NCBI GenBank assembly: GCA_900556845.1
Contig: USQO01000053.1
Coordinates: forward strand, 1 to 14,698
Direction of reading: 5' to 3'
DNA: 14,698 bases
Source: an uncultured Bacteroides sp.
Lineage (GTDB): Bacteria; Bacteroidota; Bacteroidia; Bacteroidales; Bacteroidaceae
Under the pieces are notes generated by a model, which made no database searches, was not told the DNA's origin, and saw nothing but the letters and a program-made list of their open reading frames with translations. This document shows positions 7,659-14,650 of this stretch, piece after piece. Every line of letters begins with the position of its first letter. The stretch's first letter is position 1. The translations under genes and the position numbers were made by a program.

Positions 7659-7690
7659 CGAATATAACTTTTTCCGACGAACTCTGCAAA
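7659..7690 (-). promoter_or_regulatory. Promoter of aqpZ
   Basis: On the minus strand TTTG (7690-7687), a 20-base spacer and TATATTCG (7666-7659, one mismatch to TAnnTTTG) fit the Bacteroidetes consensus. The expected leader of about 75 bases runs to the ATG at 7577 and supports the shorter start. Its -33 box lies directly next to that of the divergent phosphatase promoter. Confidence 0.65.
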
Positions 7691-7714
7691 ATACTGAAAG
7701 AAAAACTACCTTTG
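7683..7714 (+). promoter_or_regulatory. Promoter of the HAD phosphatase gene
   Basis: TCTG (7683-7686, three of four matches), a 20-base spacer and a perfect TACCTTTG (7707-7714) fit the consensus. The start site would be near 7721, giving a short leader of about 17 bases. It overlaps the aqpZ promoter on the other strand. Confidence 0.7.
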
Positions 7715-7737
7715 TATAAATATATTTTATAACAAGC

Positions 7738-8397
7738 ATGAAGCATTATAACACTTATTTATTCGACTTTGACTATACATTGGCCGACTCTTCACGAGGT
7801 ATCATCCAGTGTTTCCAGAATGTACTCAAGCAGCATGGGTTTACAGAAATCAGCGATTATGCCATCAAACGTACCATCGGGAAAACACTGGAAGAATCTT
7901 TTTCCATTCTGACCGGAATTACAGATGCTGCCGTACTGGAGGGACTTCGGAAAGAATACGTTAAGCAGGCAGATGTTTATATGACTGCCTTGACACGCCT
8001 TTTCCCGGAAACACTCGAGGTACTGACGACCTTGAAACAACAGGGAGCTAAAATAGGTATTATCTCTACCAAATACAGATACCGGATTCTGGAACTTCTG
8101 GACAAAGTATTGCCCGAACAGACTATTGACATCATTGTGGGCGGAGAAGACGTGCAAAAACACAAGCCCTCGCCCGAAGGCTTGTTGCTGGCCATGGAAA
8201 AACTGAATGTAAGTCCCGAAGAAGTGCTTTACATCGGCGACAGTACAACCGACGCAGCCACTGCACAAGCCGGGAATACCGATTTTATGGGTGTACTGCA
8301 TGGCGAAACTACATACGAAGAGCTGAGTGCCTATCCCCATATCGGCATCTATCCGGACCTCTGCATCCTTATCAAGAAAAATAAAGCAGAAAATTAG
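7738..8397 (+). CDS. HAD-superfamily hydrolase, phosphoglycolate phosphatase-like
   Basis: This 219-residue cytoplasmic phosphatase of the haloacid dehalogenase family is predicted to act on a small phosphorylated metabolite. Motif I is FDFDYTLADS, with nucleophile D10 and acid/base D12. A helical cap domain (about 17-85) follows, the subfamily I arrangement seen in Gph and PpaX. Motif II is IISTK (S110), motif III is K143 (KHKPSP), and motif IV is GDSTTDAATA (D168 and D172, magnesium ligands). All catalytic residues are present and the length is normal. It resembles phosphoglycolate or pyrophosphate phosphatases, but HAD substrates cannot be assigned from sequence, so I give no gene name. 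It is transcribed from its own promoter. I see no convincing terminator before the rplU promoter. Confidence 0.9.
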   Translation: MKHYNTYLFDFDYTLADSSRGIIQCFQNVLKQHGFTEISDYAIKRTIGKTLEESFSILTGITDAAVLEGLRKEYVKQADVYMTALTRLFPETLEVLTTLKQQGAKIGIISTKYRYRILELLDKVLPEQTIDIIVGGEDVQKHKPSPEGLLLAMEKLNVSPEEVLYIGDSTTDAATAQAGNTDFMGVLHGETTYEELSAYPHIGIYPDLCILIKKNKAEN

Positions 8398-8418
8398 CAA
8401 GTTTTTTTCGGGTAAGTT

Positions 8419-8450
8419 GTTGGTTATATGAACAAAAAGACCTATCTTTG
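8419..8450 (+). promoter_or_regulatory. Promoter of rplU-rpmA
   Basis: GTTG (8419-8422, three of four matches to TTTG), 20 bases and a perfect TATCTTTG (8443-8450) fit the Bacteroidetes consensus. Transcription would begin near 8457, leaving an 80-base leader before rplU, longer than for the other genes here with short leaders. Confidence 0.7.
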
Positions 8451-8463
8451 CACCCGATTTTAG

Positions 8464-8511
8464 TCCGTGGAGGTAGAAAAGCGGTTCAATGAGAGAAACC
8501 CACCTTGCGGA
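8464..8511 (+). promoter_or_regulatory. Possible structured leader of the L21-L27 mRNA
   Basis: Within the 80-base leader, three short helices can stack: UCCG (8464-8467) with CGGA (8508-8511), AGGU (8471-8474) with ACCU (8502-8505), and GGUU (8483-8486) with AACC (8497-8500). Small internal loops separate them. Ribosomal protein operons often use such leaders for feedback control by a product protein. Each helix is only 4 bp, so this is a suggestion and not a demonstrated element. Confidence 0.3.
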
Positions 8512-8537
8512 AGAAACCCGTTTAATATTAATTTAAA

Positions 8538-8855
8538 ATGTACGTAATCGTAGAAATTAACGGTCAGCAGTTCAAAGCAGAAGAAGGCAAAAAGCTGTTT
8601 GTACACCACATTCAGAACACTGAAAACGGTGCAACTGTTGAATTTGACAAAGTTTTGTTGGTAGACAACAACGGTACTGTAACAGTAGGTGCTCCTACAG
8701 TAGAAGGTGCCAAAGTGGTATGCGAAGTTGTTTCTCCTTTGGTAAAAGGTGACAAAGTATTGGTATTCCACAAAAAGAGAAGAAAAGGTTACAAGAAACT
8801 GAACGGTCACCGTCAGCAGTTTACTGAATTGACTATCAAACAAGTTATTGCTTAA
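8538..8855 (+). CDS. rplU: 50S ribosomal protein L21
   Basis: This 105-residue protein of the large ribosomal subunit (bL21) binds 23S rRNA. The N-terminus MYVIVEINGQQFKAEEGKKL and the basic C-terminal stretch VFHKKRRKGYKKLNGHRQQFTELTI are the usual family hallmarks, and the length is typical (about 103-105). The rpmA gene follows after 21 bases, the standard bacterial L21-L27 pair. Codon use is biased towards GGT, GTA and AAA, as expected for a highly expressed gene. The leader may carry a regulatory structure. Confidence 0.98.
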   Translation: MYVIVEINGQQFKAEEGKKLFVHHIQNTENGATVEFDKVLLVDNNGTVTVGAPTVEGAKVVCEVVSPLVKGDKVLVFHKKRRKGYKKLNGHRQQFTELTIKQVIA

Positions 8856-8876
8856 TCATTAAAAACGTAGAAAGAA

Positions 8877-9140
8877 ATGGCACATAAGAAAGGTGTAGGT
8901 AGTTCAAAGAACGGCCGTGAATCAGCTAGTAAGAGATTAGGCGTAAAGATATTCGGTGGTTCAGCTTGTAAAGCTGGTAATATCATTGTTCGTCAAAGAG
9001 GAACAGTTCACAACCCAGGTGAAAATGTAGGTATGGGTAGTGACCACACTCTTTACGCATTGGTAGACGGAACTGTATGTTTCAAGAAAGGTCGCGAAGA
9101 CAAGAGCTTCGTTTCTGTTGTTCCTTTTGCTGAAGCATAA
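8877..9140 (+). CDS. rpmA: 50S ribosomal protein L27
   Basis: This 87-residue protein (bL27) sits near the peptidyl transferase centre, where its N-terminal tail reaches the tRNA acceptor ends. It has the signature MAHKKGVGSSKNGRES at the very start, with no cleavable N-terminal extension like that of Firmicutes, followed by RQRGTVHNPGENVGMGSDHTL. The length is normal. It contains two cysteines (C31, C69) of no known role. It is the second gene of the rplU-rpmA operon, which ends at a strong terminator 25 bases downstream. Confidence 0.98.
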   Translation: MAHKKGVGSSKNGRESASKRLGVKIFGGSACKAGNIIVRQRGTVHNPGENVGMGSDHTLYALVDGTVCFKKGREDKSFVSVVPFAEA

Positions 9141-9165
9141 TATCCGACTAAACAAAGAAATTCAA

Positions 9166-9203
9166 AAAGGATATAGTCAGGACACTGATTATATCCTTTT
9201 TTT
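9166..9203 (+). terminator. Terminator of rplU-rpmA
   Basis: A 15-bp stem pairs AAAGGATATAGTCAG (9166-9180) with CTGATTATATCCTTT (9185-9199), with one G-U pair, a 4-base loop and a run of seven T (9197-9203). It is one of the strongest intrinsic terminators in the window. Confidence 0.95.
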
Positions 9204-9241
9204 ATTGCTGTTCCCGAATACTTAACTGCATTCTGATAAAC

Positions 9242-10264
9242 ATGAAGAAAAGCAAACTTGTAATTCTGCTGCTGTGTATAATACTTCTCGGCGGACTTTT
9301 TACAGCTTATTATACAGCAGTCCTTAGCCGCCCCTTCCCCATCGAAAAAAAGGCAATGCTATATATCGATGCTGACGACAACATCGACTCAGTATATCAC
9401 AAAATAAAAGTTACCGGAAAAATCACCCACTTTACGACATTTAAGCTTCTGGCTACACTGACCGGTTATCCTGAAAAGATTCATCCGGGGGCATACAGCC
9501 TATCACCGGACTATAGCTGCTGGACATTGATTCACCATCTGAAAAGCGGCCAGCAGACCCCGGTAAACCTTATTCTCCCCAGCACACGCACCGTAAACAT
9601 CCTGATGCAAAAAGTAGCCCGTCAGATTATGGCAGACTCTGCAACACTGGCCGGTATGTTGGCCGACACTTCGTTCTGCAAAAAATTGGGTTATACCCCG
9701 CAAACCCTACTGGCACTTTTTATCCCCAATACATATCAGGTTTACTGGACCATCGAACCGGAAGATTTCTTTGCACGCATGCAGAAAGAGCACAAGCGTT
9801 TCTGGAACGAAGAACGCCAGGAAAAAGCCAAGGCACTGGGACTGACTCTTACCGAAGTGGTCACATTGGCATCCATCGTAGACGAAGAAACAGCCAATAA
9901 CGCGGAAAAGCCGACCATAGCCGGACTGTACCTGAACCGTTTGCGCATCGGTATGCCACTACAGGCCGACCCAACTGTCAAATTCGCGCTGAACAATCCG
10001 GGACTGAAGCGTATCCTTCACAAGCATCTGGAAGTAGAAAGTCCGTATAATACCTACAAGCATGCCGGACTCCCTCCCGGTCCAATCCGTATCCCGTCTG
10101 TAGCCGGCATAGAAAGCGTACTCAATGCCCAAAAACACAACTACCTGTATATGTGTGCCAAAGAGACCTTGGACGGTACGCACAATTTTGCCAGCAATTT
10201 AAGCGAACATCAAAAGAATGCCCAAAAATATCAGCGCGAACTGAACCGCAGAAAAATAAAATAA
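9242..10264 (+). CDS. mltG: Endolytic peptidoglycan transglycosylase MltG
   Basis: This 340-residue membrane-anchored lytic transglycosylase (YceG/DUF1175-like family) cleaves nascent glycan strands in the periplasm and is thought to set their length. A short basic N-terminus and a hydrophobic helix at about 5-24 form the anchor. A LysM-like segment follows (about 36-105). The catalytic domain (about 110-335) holds the conserved LASIVDEETANNAEKP (209-223) with its glutamate pair E215/E216, one of which should be catalytic, then YLNRLRIGMPLQADPTV and YNTYKHAGLPPGPI. The length matches the family. I see no good promoter match in the 38 bases between the rpmA terminator and the ATG. The gene converges on trkA with a gap of only 21 bases. 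Confidence 0.95.
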   Translation: MKKSKLVILLLCIILLGGLFTAYYTAVLSRPFPIEKKAMLYIDADDNIDSVYHKIKVTGKITHFTTFKLLATLTGYPEKIHPGAYSLSPDYSCWTLIHHLKSGQQTPVNLILPSTRTVNILMQKVARQIMADSATLAGMLADTSFCKKLGYTPQTLLALFIPNTYQVYWTIEPEDFFARMQKEHKRFWNEERQEKAKALGLTLTEVVTLASIVDEETANNAEKPTIAGLYLNRLRIGMPLQADPTVKFALNNPGLKRILHKHLEVESPYNTYKHAGLPPGPIRIPSVAGIESVLNAQKHNYLYMCAKETLDGTHNFASNLSEHQKNAQKYQRELNRRKIK

Positions 10265-10279
10265 ATCCTGCAACCCATA

Positions 10280-10327
10280 GGACTGCTATAAAGACTTCCA
10301 GAAACGTACGAAGTCTTTATAGAGTCC
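10280..10327. repeat. 17-bp hairpin over the trkA stop codon, between convergent genes
   Basis: CTATAAAGACTTC (10286-10298) pairs perfectly with GAAGTCTTTATAG (10310-10322) around an 11-base loop. An outer helix pairs GGAC (10280-10283) with GTCC (10324-10327). One arm starts exactly at the trkA stop codon, and the rest lies in its last codons. Neither strand has a T-run after it, so it is not a standard intrinsic terminator. It may protect or define the 3' ends of the mltG and trkA transcripts. Confidence 0.7.
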
Positions 10328-10972
10328 GTAACAAACCAGCTTATCATCGGCTGCAAGCTCCATTTCCAAATCAAAGGTATCAGGAACCTGACATTTCAAA
10401 ATAGAAAGTCCCAGATTATTGACCAACATCTTCCCTTTAATAAGCGAAATCACGGTAATGCCAAAACTCTGTTCCAGTTTCAGCTCATTCAGCTTAATTC
10501 CTACCAGCTTGGAAGGTATACCAAACTTGAATATATAATGCTCCGTATCAATACGGAAAGATTCTACAAATGCATTCAGCTCAAGTCGGCGCACCAGACT
10601 GCGAGCCGCCTCCTGCTCTGGTGTAAGAATTTTATCAAGTTCGAAAGCCTCGAGTATAGACTTGTGAATATCATCTACGGCACGGGCATAAATATGTTTC
10701 ACTTTATTCTTCTTAAGCAGAGCCACCACACGCACCGAAGCCCCAAAATTCTCGCCTACCGTAACAATAACCACATCTACCGTATGCAAAGGCAACACTG
10801 CGACAGCTTGCTCGTCGGTAGCATCCATCACAAACGATGTGGCCACCTTGTCTTTAAGCAGTTCCACACGCAATGCGTCACTGTCTACCCCAATCACTTC
10901 GTGTCCCAGCTCGGTCAATTCCTCGGCCAGTACACTTCCATAGTTTCCCAAACCAATGATTATGTATTTCAT
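10286..10972 (-). CDS. trkA: TrkA/KtrA-family potassium channel regulatory subunit (RCK)
   Basis: This 228-residue cytoplasmic protein gates the potassium transporter encoded just upstream. The RCK_N Rossmann domain (about 1-120) has the nucleotide-binding loop GLGNYG (7-12) and acidic D30 at the end of the second strand (VIGVDSD), which favours NAD(H) or ATP/ADP binding. The RCK_C domain covers about 136-222. With one RCK unit it resembles KtrA more than the double-length E. coli TrkA; the symbol follows common annotation of the family. Its ATG lies one base after the trkH stop (TGATATG), so the two are translationally coupled. The last codons form part of a 17-bp hairpin. Confidence 0.93.
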   Translation of the reverse strand: MKYIIIGLGNYGSVLAEELTELGHEVIGVDSDALRVELLKDKVATSFVMDATDEQAVAVLPLHTVDVVIVTVGENFGASVRVVALLKKNKVKHIYARAVDDIHKSILEAFELDKILTPEQEAARSLVRRLELNAFVESFRIDTEHYIFKFGIPSKLVGIKLNELKLEQSFGITVISLIKGKMLVNNLGLSILKCQVPDTFDLEMELAADDKLVCYGLYKDFVRFWKSL

Positions 10973-10973
10973 A

Positions 10974-12803
10974 TCAGTTAATTATAATATTATCACTCGG
11001 ATACCTGTACTTTTTCTTTTCTTCCTGCTTGATTAATCCATTCACAAACGTCAGTGCGCCTACACGGCCTATAAACATCATCAATATTACCAGTAGCTTG
11101 CCTGCCGTGCTCATGGTTGGCGTGAAGTCCAGACTTGAGCCAACGGTACTCAGTGCCGACACGCACTCGAAAGTGATGGTCAGCAACGACGCATGAGGTT
11201 CTATCAGCGAAAGGGCGAACACACCCACGAAAAGGAATATAGCATACAACAGTAAGGCTGCATTCGAACGGCGCACCGAATCGTCCGACAGCTCCCGCTT
11301 CATGATAACAGGACGTTCGCGTCCGCGTATCACTGCCCACAGGTTCACCAGAATTACGGTAAATACATTGACCTTCACACCACCGGCTGTCGATTGTGTT
11401 CCACCTCCTATTACCATCAGCAAAATCATAAACAGCAAACTTTGGGCCGAAAGCGTGGGAAGACTGATACTGCAGAAACCGGCAGTACGCGGGCACACTG
11501 AATTAAAAAATGCATGCACCCATTTATCCCATACGTGCAAACCCTGCAATGCGTGGTTCCATTCCAGCAAGGCTATCACAAGTGTTCCTCCTACAACCAG
11601 CAGTACGGTCATATAAAACACAATACGCGTATTCAAGTCGTATAAATGCACCTTTGCCGGAAAGTATTCCGAACGACGGAACAGCTTCCAGCAGGCGTGC
11701 CGGAGATAATAATTCAATGTAGCGGACAGATTCACCAAAATAGGGAAACCTATGCCACCTAATATAATAAGAAAGGACACCACAATATAAAGCGGTGTGT
11801 GCCCTCCCATCACCCAGTCGTTTCCCAGATTACCGGGAAGCGTAGAGAAACCGGCATTACAGAAGGCAGAAACCGAATGGAAAGCGGAAAAGAACAGTTC
11901 CTCTTCCAAGGTCATCCCCAATGTATCATGAATGCTGAGCCAAATAAAAAGCATGCCCAGCGCTTCTATAAACAGGGTAAATCCCAAGATATAAACCAAG
12001 GTAGAGAGCAGCGAGTTCAAGGATTTTGAGCTGACCATATCACGCACCACCAACTGGCTGTACAGCGAAGTGTTACCCATAAAGAACATCGCAAAAAAGC
12101 TGGTCAGCGTCATTACGCCCAAGCCGCCTATCTGTATCAGCAACATCAGCACAACCTGGCCTTCACGTGTAAACGTAGTCGCCACGTCCAGTGTAACCAG
12201 TCCCGTAACACATACGGCACTGGTGGAGGTAAATAATGCATCTACCCACGATATGCCATGATAGGTAGCCCTAGGCAACATAAGCAATCCGGCACCAGCC
12301 AGCATCAGCAACAGGAAGCTGGAAGAAAGTATGAGCGACGGATTGGTGCGCTTGCCCAGCAAACGGACAAAATAAATAGACAACTGAGAAAGTGACAGCA
12401 GAAAAAGAATAATGGTGCGGTACAACTGACTATGAAAAAAATTCCACACTCCCAATACCCCATTGGCATCTTCCGGCTTATGGAAAACAACGGGCAAAAG
12501 CGTAAGAAACAGGCAGGCCGACAAAATCCAGGTCCATAACGTAAAGCGGGCACGCACCTCTTCTCTATTGCCCACAATAGAGAAAAAATAATGCAGTAAA
12601 AACACCAGCCAGGTAACATTACTGATTACCCTCAGATAAGAGACCTCATCCGATGTCAACATAAACCCGTGCTCGTAGACTAACGATACAGGAAATAAGA
12701 ATGAAAAAAAATAGGCCAGTCCCTCGATGGCTTTCAGTAAATACTCCCAGTAAGAAGAAATCATCTTCAAGGGATTCCATAAAAACCGTTCCCAATTATC
12801 CAT
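10974..12803 (-). CDS. trkH: TrkH/KtrB-family potassium uptake channel protein
   Basis: This 609-residue polytopic inner-membrane protein carries potassium (or sodium-coupled potassium) inward. The canonical core (about 155-590) has four membrane-pore-membrane repeats, each with the filter glycine: C198-V-T-G201, N316-A-G318, T440-A-G442 and T553-V-G555. An N-terminal extension of about 150 residues adds roughly four hydrophobic helices (near 27-44, 60-78, 88-107 and 128-148) not found in E. coli TrkH (about 480 residues). The C-terminus is short and basic. It is the first gene of an operon with trkA, 1 base apart, and has its own promoter with a palindrome in the spacer. The start at MDNWERF fits the promoter; no other start is better. 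Confidence 0.94.
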   Translation of the reverse strand: MDNWERFLWNPLKMISSYWEYLLKAIEGLAYFFSFLFPVSLVYEHGFMLTSDEVSYLRVISNVTWLVFLLHYFFSIVGNREEVRARFTLWTWILSACLFLTLLPVVFHKPEDANGVLGVWNFFHSQLYRTIILFLLSLSQLSIYFVRLLGKRTNPSLILSSSFLLLMLAGAGLLMLPRATYHGISWVDALFTSTSAVCVTGLVTLDVATTFTREGQVVLMLLIQIGGLGVMTLTSFFAMFFMGNTSLYSQLVVRDMVSSKSLNSLLSTLVYILGFTLFIEALGMLFIWLSIHDTLGMTLEEELFFSAFHSVSAFCNAGFSTLPGNLGNDWVMGGHTPLYIVVSFLIILGGIGFPILVNLSATLNYYLRHACWKLFRRSEYFPAKVHLYDLNTRIVFYMTVLLVVGGTLVIALLEWNHALQGLHVWDKWVHAFFNSVCPRTAGFCSISLPTLSAQSLLFMILLMVIGGGTQSTAGGVKVNVFTVILVNLWAVIRGRERPVIMKRELSDDSVRRSNAALLLYAIFLFVGVFALSLIEPHASLLTITFECVSALSTVGSSLDFTPTMSTAGKLLVILMMFIGRVGALTFVNGLIKQEEKKKYRYPSDNIIIN

Positions 12804-12827
12804 TTAGCTATTTATTTAAACACGCTG

Positions 12828-12859
12828 CAAACTTATCCTTTCTTGCAGAAAGAAACAAA
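12828..12859 (-). promoter_or_regulatory. Promoter of trkH-trkA with internal palindrome
   Basis: On the minus strand TTTG (12859-12856), a 20-base spacer and TAAGTTTG (12835-12828) match the consensus exactly. The spacer contains a 15-base palindrome, CTTTCT-TGC-AGAAAG on the plus strand (12838-12852), which fills most of it. A protein bound there would block RNA polymerase, so it is a candidate operator; that role is inference. Confidence 0.75.
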
Positions 12860-12950
12860 TAACTCGCCCACAAGTTCATGTTTACCTGCTTTTTTAACGA
12901 CAGTTTAGAACAGGCTCTCAAAAAGATTCTGAAATAAAACAGCACTTTTT

Positions 12951-12975
12951 ACTATCAAACAATTTGTTTTATAGT
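12951..12975. promoter_or_regulatory. 25-base inverted repeat over the trpB -33 box
   Basis: The arms ACTATCAAACA (12951-12961) and TGTTTTATAGT (12965-12975) pair at 10 of 11 positions around a 3-base centre. The -33 box of the trpB promoter (12963-12966) lies at the centre. The size, symmetry and position are typical of a dimeric repressor operator. The binding protein is unknown. Confidence 0.5.
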
Positions 12976-12993
12976 CTTTTTTCTTTACTTTTG
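12963..12993 (+). promoter_or_regulatory. Promoter of trpB
   Basis: TTTG (12963-12966), a 19-base spacer and TACTTTTG (12986-12993) match the Bacteroidetes consensus. The start of transcription is expected near 13000, leaving a leader of about 20 bases. The rest of the 215-base divergent region toward trkH shows no gene. Confidence 0.75.
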
Positions 12994-13018
12994 GCAAAAA
13001 AACTAATCCAATAAAACC

Positions 13019-14383
13019 ATGAAAACAATGCAAAAGAGATTTTTCCTGGAAGAAGAAGATATCCCACGGTACTGGTACAATATTCAGGCCGATATGAAGA
13101 ATAAGCCGATGCCCCCGCTGAATCCGGTCACCAAAGAACCGCTCAAGCCGGAGGATCTGTATCCCATTTTTGCCGAAGAACTAAGCCGGCAGGAACTGAA
13201 CCAGACCGATACCTGGATTGAAATTCCGGAAGAAGTAAGAGAAATGTATAAATACTACCGCAGTACCCCGCTAGTACGTGCCTACGGACTGGAAAAGGCA
13301 TTGGGTACACCGGCACATATTTATTTCAAGAATGAGAGTGTAAGCCCGATTGGCTCACACAAGTTGAATTCAGCATTGGCCCAAGCGTATTATTGCAAGA
13401 AAGAAGGAGTCACCAATATTACGACAGAAACAGGAGCCGGACAGTGGGGAGCTGCCCTGTCGTATGCAGCCAAAGTTTTCGGACTCGAAGCTGCCGTTTA
13501 TCAGGTTAAAATCAGCTACGAGCAGAAACCATACCGCCGCAGCATCATGCAGACCTTCGGTGCTCAGGTCACCCCATCACCGTCTATGTCTACACGTGCC
13601 GGTAAAGATATTCTGACTAAATACCCCAATCATCAGGGTTCGCTGGGTACAGCCATCTCCGAAGCCATCGAGCTGGCACGCTGCACTCCCAACTGTAAAT
13701 ACACACTGGGGTCTGTATTGAGCCATGTAACCCTGCATCAAACCATCATCGGTCTGGAAGCAGAAAAACAAATGGAAATGGCCGGTGAGTATCCCGATGT
13801 CATCATCGGTTGCTTCGGTGGCGGTTCAAACTTTGGCGGTATCTGTTTCCCGTTCATGCGGCATACCATCCTCGAAGGTAAGCAGACACGCTACGTAGCT
13901 GCCGAACCTGCGTCATGCCCCAAACTGACACGAGGCAAATTCCATTACGATTATGGTGATGAAGCCGGATATACGCCGCTGCTGCCTATGTATACACTGG
14001 GACATAATTTTGCTCCGGCAAACATCCATGCCGGCGGCCTTCGTTATCACGGTGCCGGTGTTATTGTTTCGCAGTTGCTGAAAGACAAACTGATGGAAGC
14101 TGTAGACATCAAGCAGTTGGAATCGTTCGAAGCCGGATGTCTATTCGCAAAAGCCGAAGGTATCATTCCTGCTCCGGAATCCTGCCATGCCATAGCAGCT
14201 GCTATCAACGAGGCTAAAAAGTGTATTGAAACCGGTGAAGAAAAAGTGATTCTTTTTAACTTGTCAGGCCACGGACTGATTGATATGAGTGCATACGACC
14301 AATATCTGTCGGGCAACCTGCAAAACTACGAGCTTAGCGAAGAAGTCATAGAACAGAACCTGAAAGACGTAGAAAAGCTCTAA
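13019..14383 (+). CDS. trpB: TrpB2-type tryptophan synthase beta chain-like PLP enzyme
   Basis: This 454-residue cytoplasmic fold-type II PLP enzyme belongs to the TrpB2 branch. That branch is longer than canonical TrpB (about 400 residues) and has an N-terminal extension, here about 1-75. The PLP lysine is K115 (GSHKLNSA), the indole-site glutamate is E137 (ETGAGQWG), and the phosphate-binding loop is CFGGGSNFGG (265-274). It should join indole to an activated serine, with O-phosphoserine reported as the donor for some TrpB2 enzymes; serine deamination is an alternative. No trpA or other trp gene is nearby, so it probably works without a TrpA partner or salvages indole. Two ATGs are in frame, at 13019 and 13028; the first is kept. 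A 25-base inverted repeat covers its promoter. Confidence 0.93.
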   Translation: MKTMQKRFFLEEEDIPRYWYNIQADMKNKPMPPLNPVTKEPLKPEDLYPIFAEELSRQELNQTDTWIEIPEEVREMYKYYRSTPLVRAYGLEKALGTPAHIYFKNESVSPIGSHKLNSALAQAYYCKKEGVTNITTETGAGQWGAALSYAAKVFGLEAAVYQVKISYEQKPYRRSIMQTFGAQVTPSPSMSTRAGKDILTKYPNHQGSLGTAISEAIELARCTPNCKYTLGSVLSHVTLHQTIIGLEAEKQMEMAGEYPDVIIGCFGGGSNFGGICFPFMRHTILEGKQTRYVAAEPASCPKLTRGKFHYDYGDEAGYTPLLPMYTLGHNFAPANIHAGGLRYHGAGVIVSQLLKDKLMEAVDIKQLESFEAGCLFAKAEGIIPAPESCHAIAAAINEAKKCIETGEEKVILFNLSGHGLIDMSAYDQYLSGNLQNYELSEEVIEQNLKDVEKL

Positions 14384-14414
14384 AAGCAGTTTTAACCTAT
14401 TTTTTATACAGAAT

Positions 14415-14471
14415 ATCCTCCCTATTCTGCCATACAGCCTAAAAATATGGTACGAGTAAGGAGGATTTTTT
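14415..14471 (+). terminator. Terminator of trpB
   Basis: A long imperfect stem pairs ATCCTCC (14415-14421) with GGAGGAT (14460-14466), TATTC with GAGTA (one G-U pair), and CCATA (14430-14434) with TATGG (14446-14450). A run of six T (14466-14471) follows. It lies about 30 bases after the trpB stop. Confidence 0.88.
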
Positions 14472-14523
14472 AAGCACTTATTCTACTTAAAATCTGTATA
14501 AAACAGGCCTAAAAGTCCATATA

Positions 14524-14539
14524 CATGTTAAAAAACATG
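14524..14539. repeat. Small hairpin between trpB and tRNA-Glu
   Basis: CATGTT (14524-14529) pairs with AACATG (14534-14539) around four A, followed by a G and five T on the plus strand. It might be a weak second terminator after trpB. Nothing else is visible between 14472 and the tRNA promoter. Confidence 0.35.
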
Positions 14540-14577
14540 GTTTTTCAAGGGAAAATCACATTTTTCCACTCAAAACA

Positions 14578-14608
14578 TTTGCAGGATAAAAAAAAATAGC
14601 TACCTTTG
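14578..14608 (+). promoter_or_regulatory. Promoter of tRNA-Glu
   Basis: TTTG (14578-14581), a 19-base spacer and TACCTTTG (14601-14608) match the consensus exactly. The same TACCTTTG box serves the tRNA-Ser/Thr unit. Transcription would begin near 14615, about 36 bases before the tRNA. Confidence 0.8.
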
Positions 14609-14650
14609 CACCCGCAATCGAGAAACAAACACTCGAAGCAAATAAAGGAT

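Noticed and set aside
7604..7667. Distant inverted repeat TTATATTC/GAATATAA in the aqpZ upstream region.
   Set aside because: The arms are 48 bases apart, very AT-rich, and one lies in the -7 box before the transcript start, so they could not pair in the mRNA; chance is likely.
7578..7739. A 54-codon N-terminal extension of the aquaporin reading frame.
   Set aside because: It contains the likely promoter, is not hydrophobic in the family's pattern, and the MKKYVAELIG start matches the usual aquaporin N-terminus.
5585..14383. A possible serine/tryptophan metabolic island linking sdaA and trpB.
   Set aside because: They are nearly 6 kb apart, with unrelated genes on both strands between them and separate promoters and terminators; there is no evidence of a joint unit.
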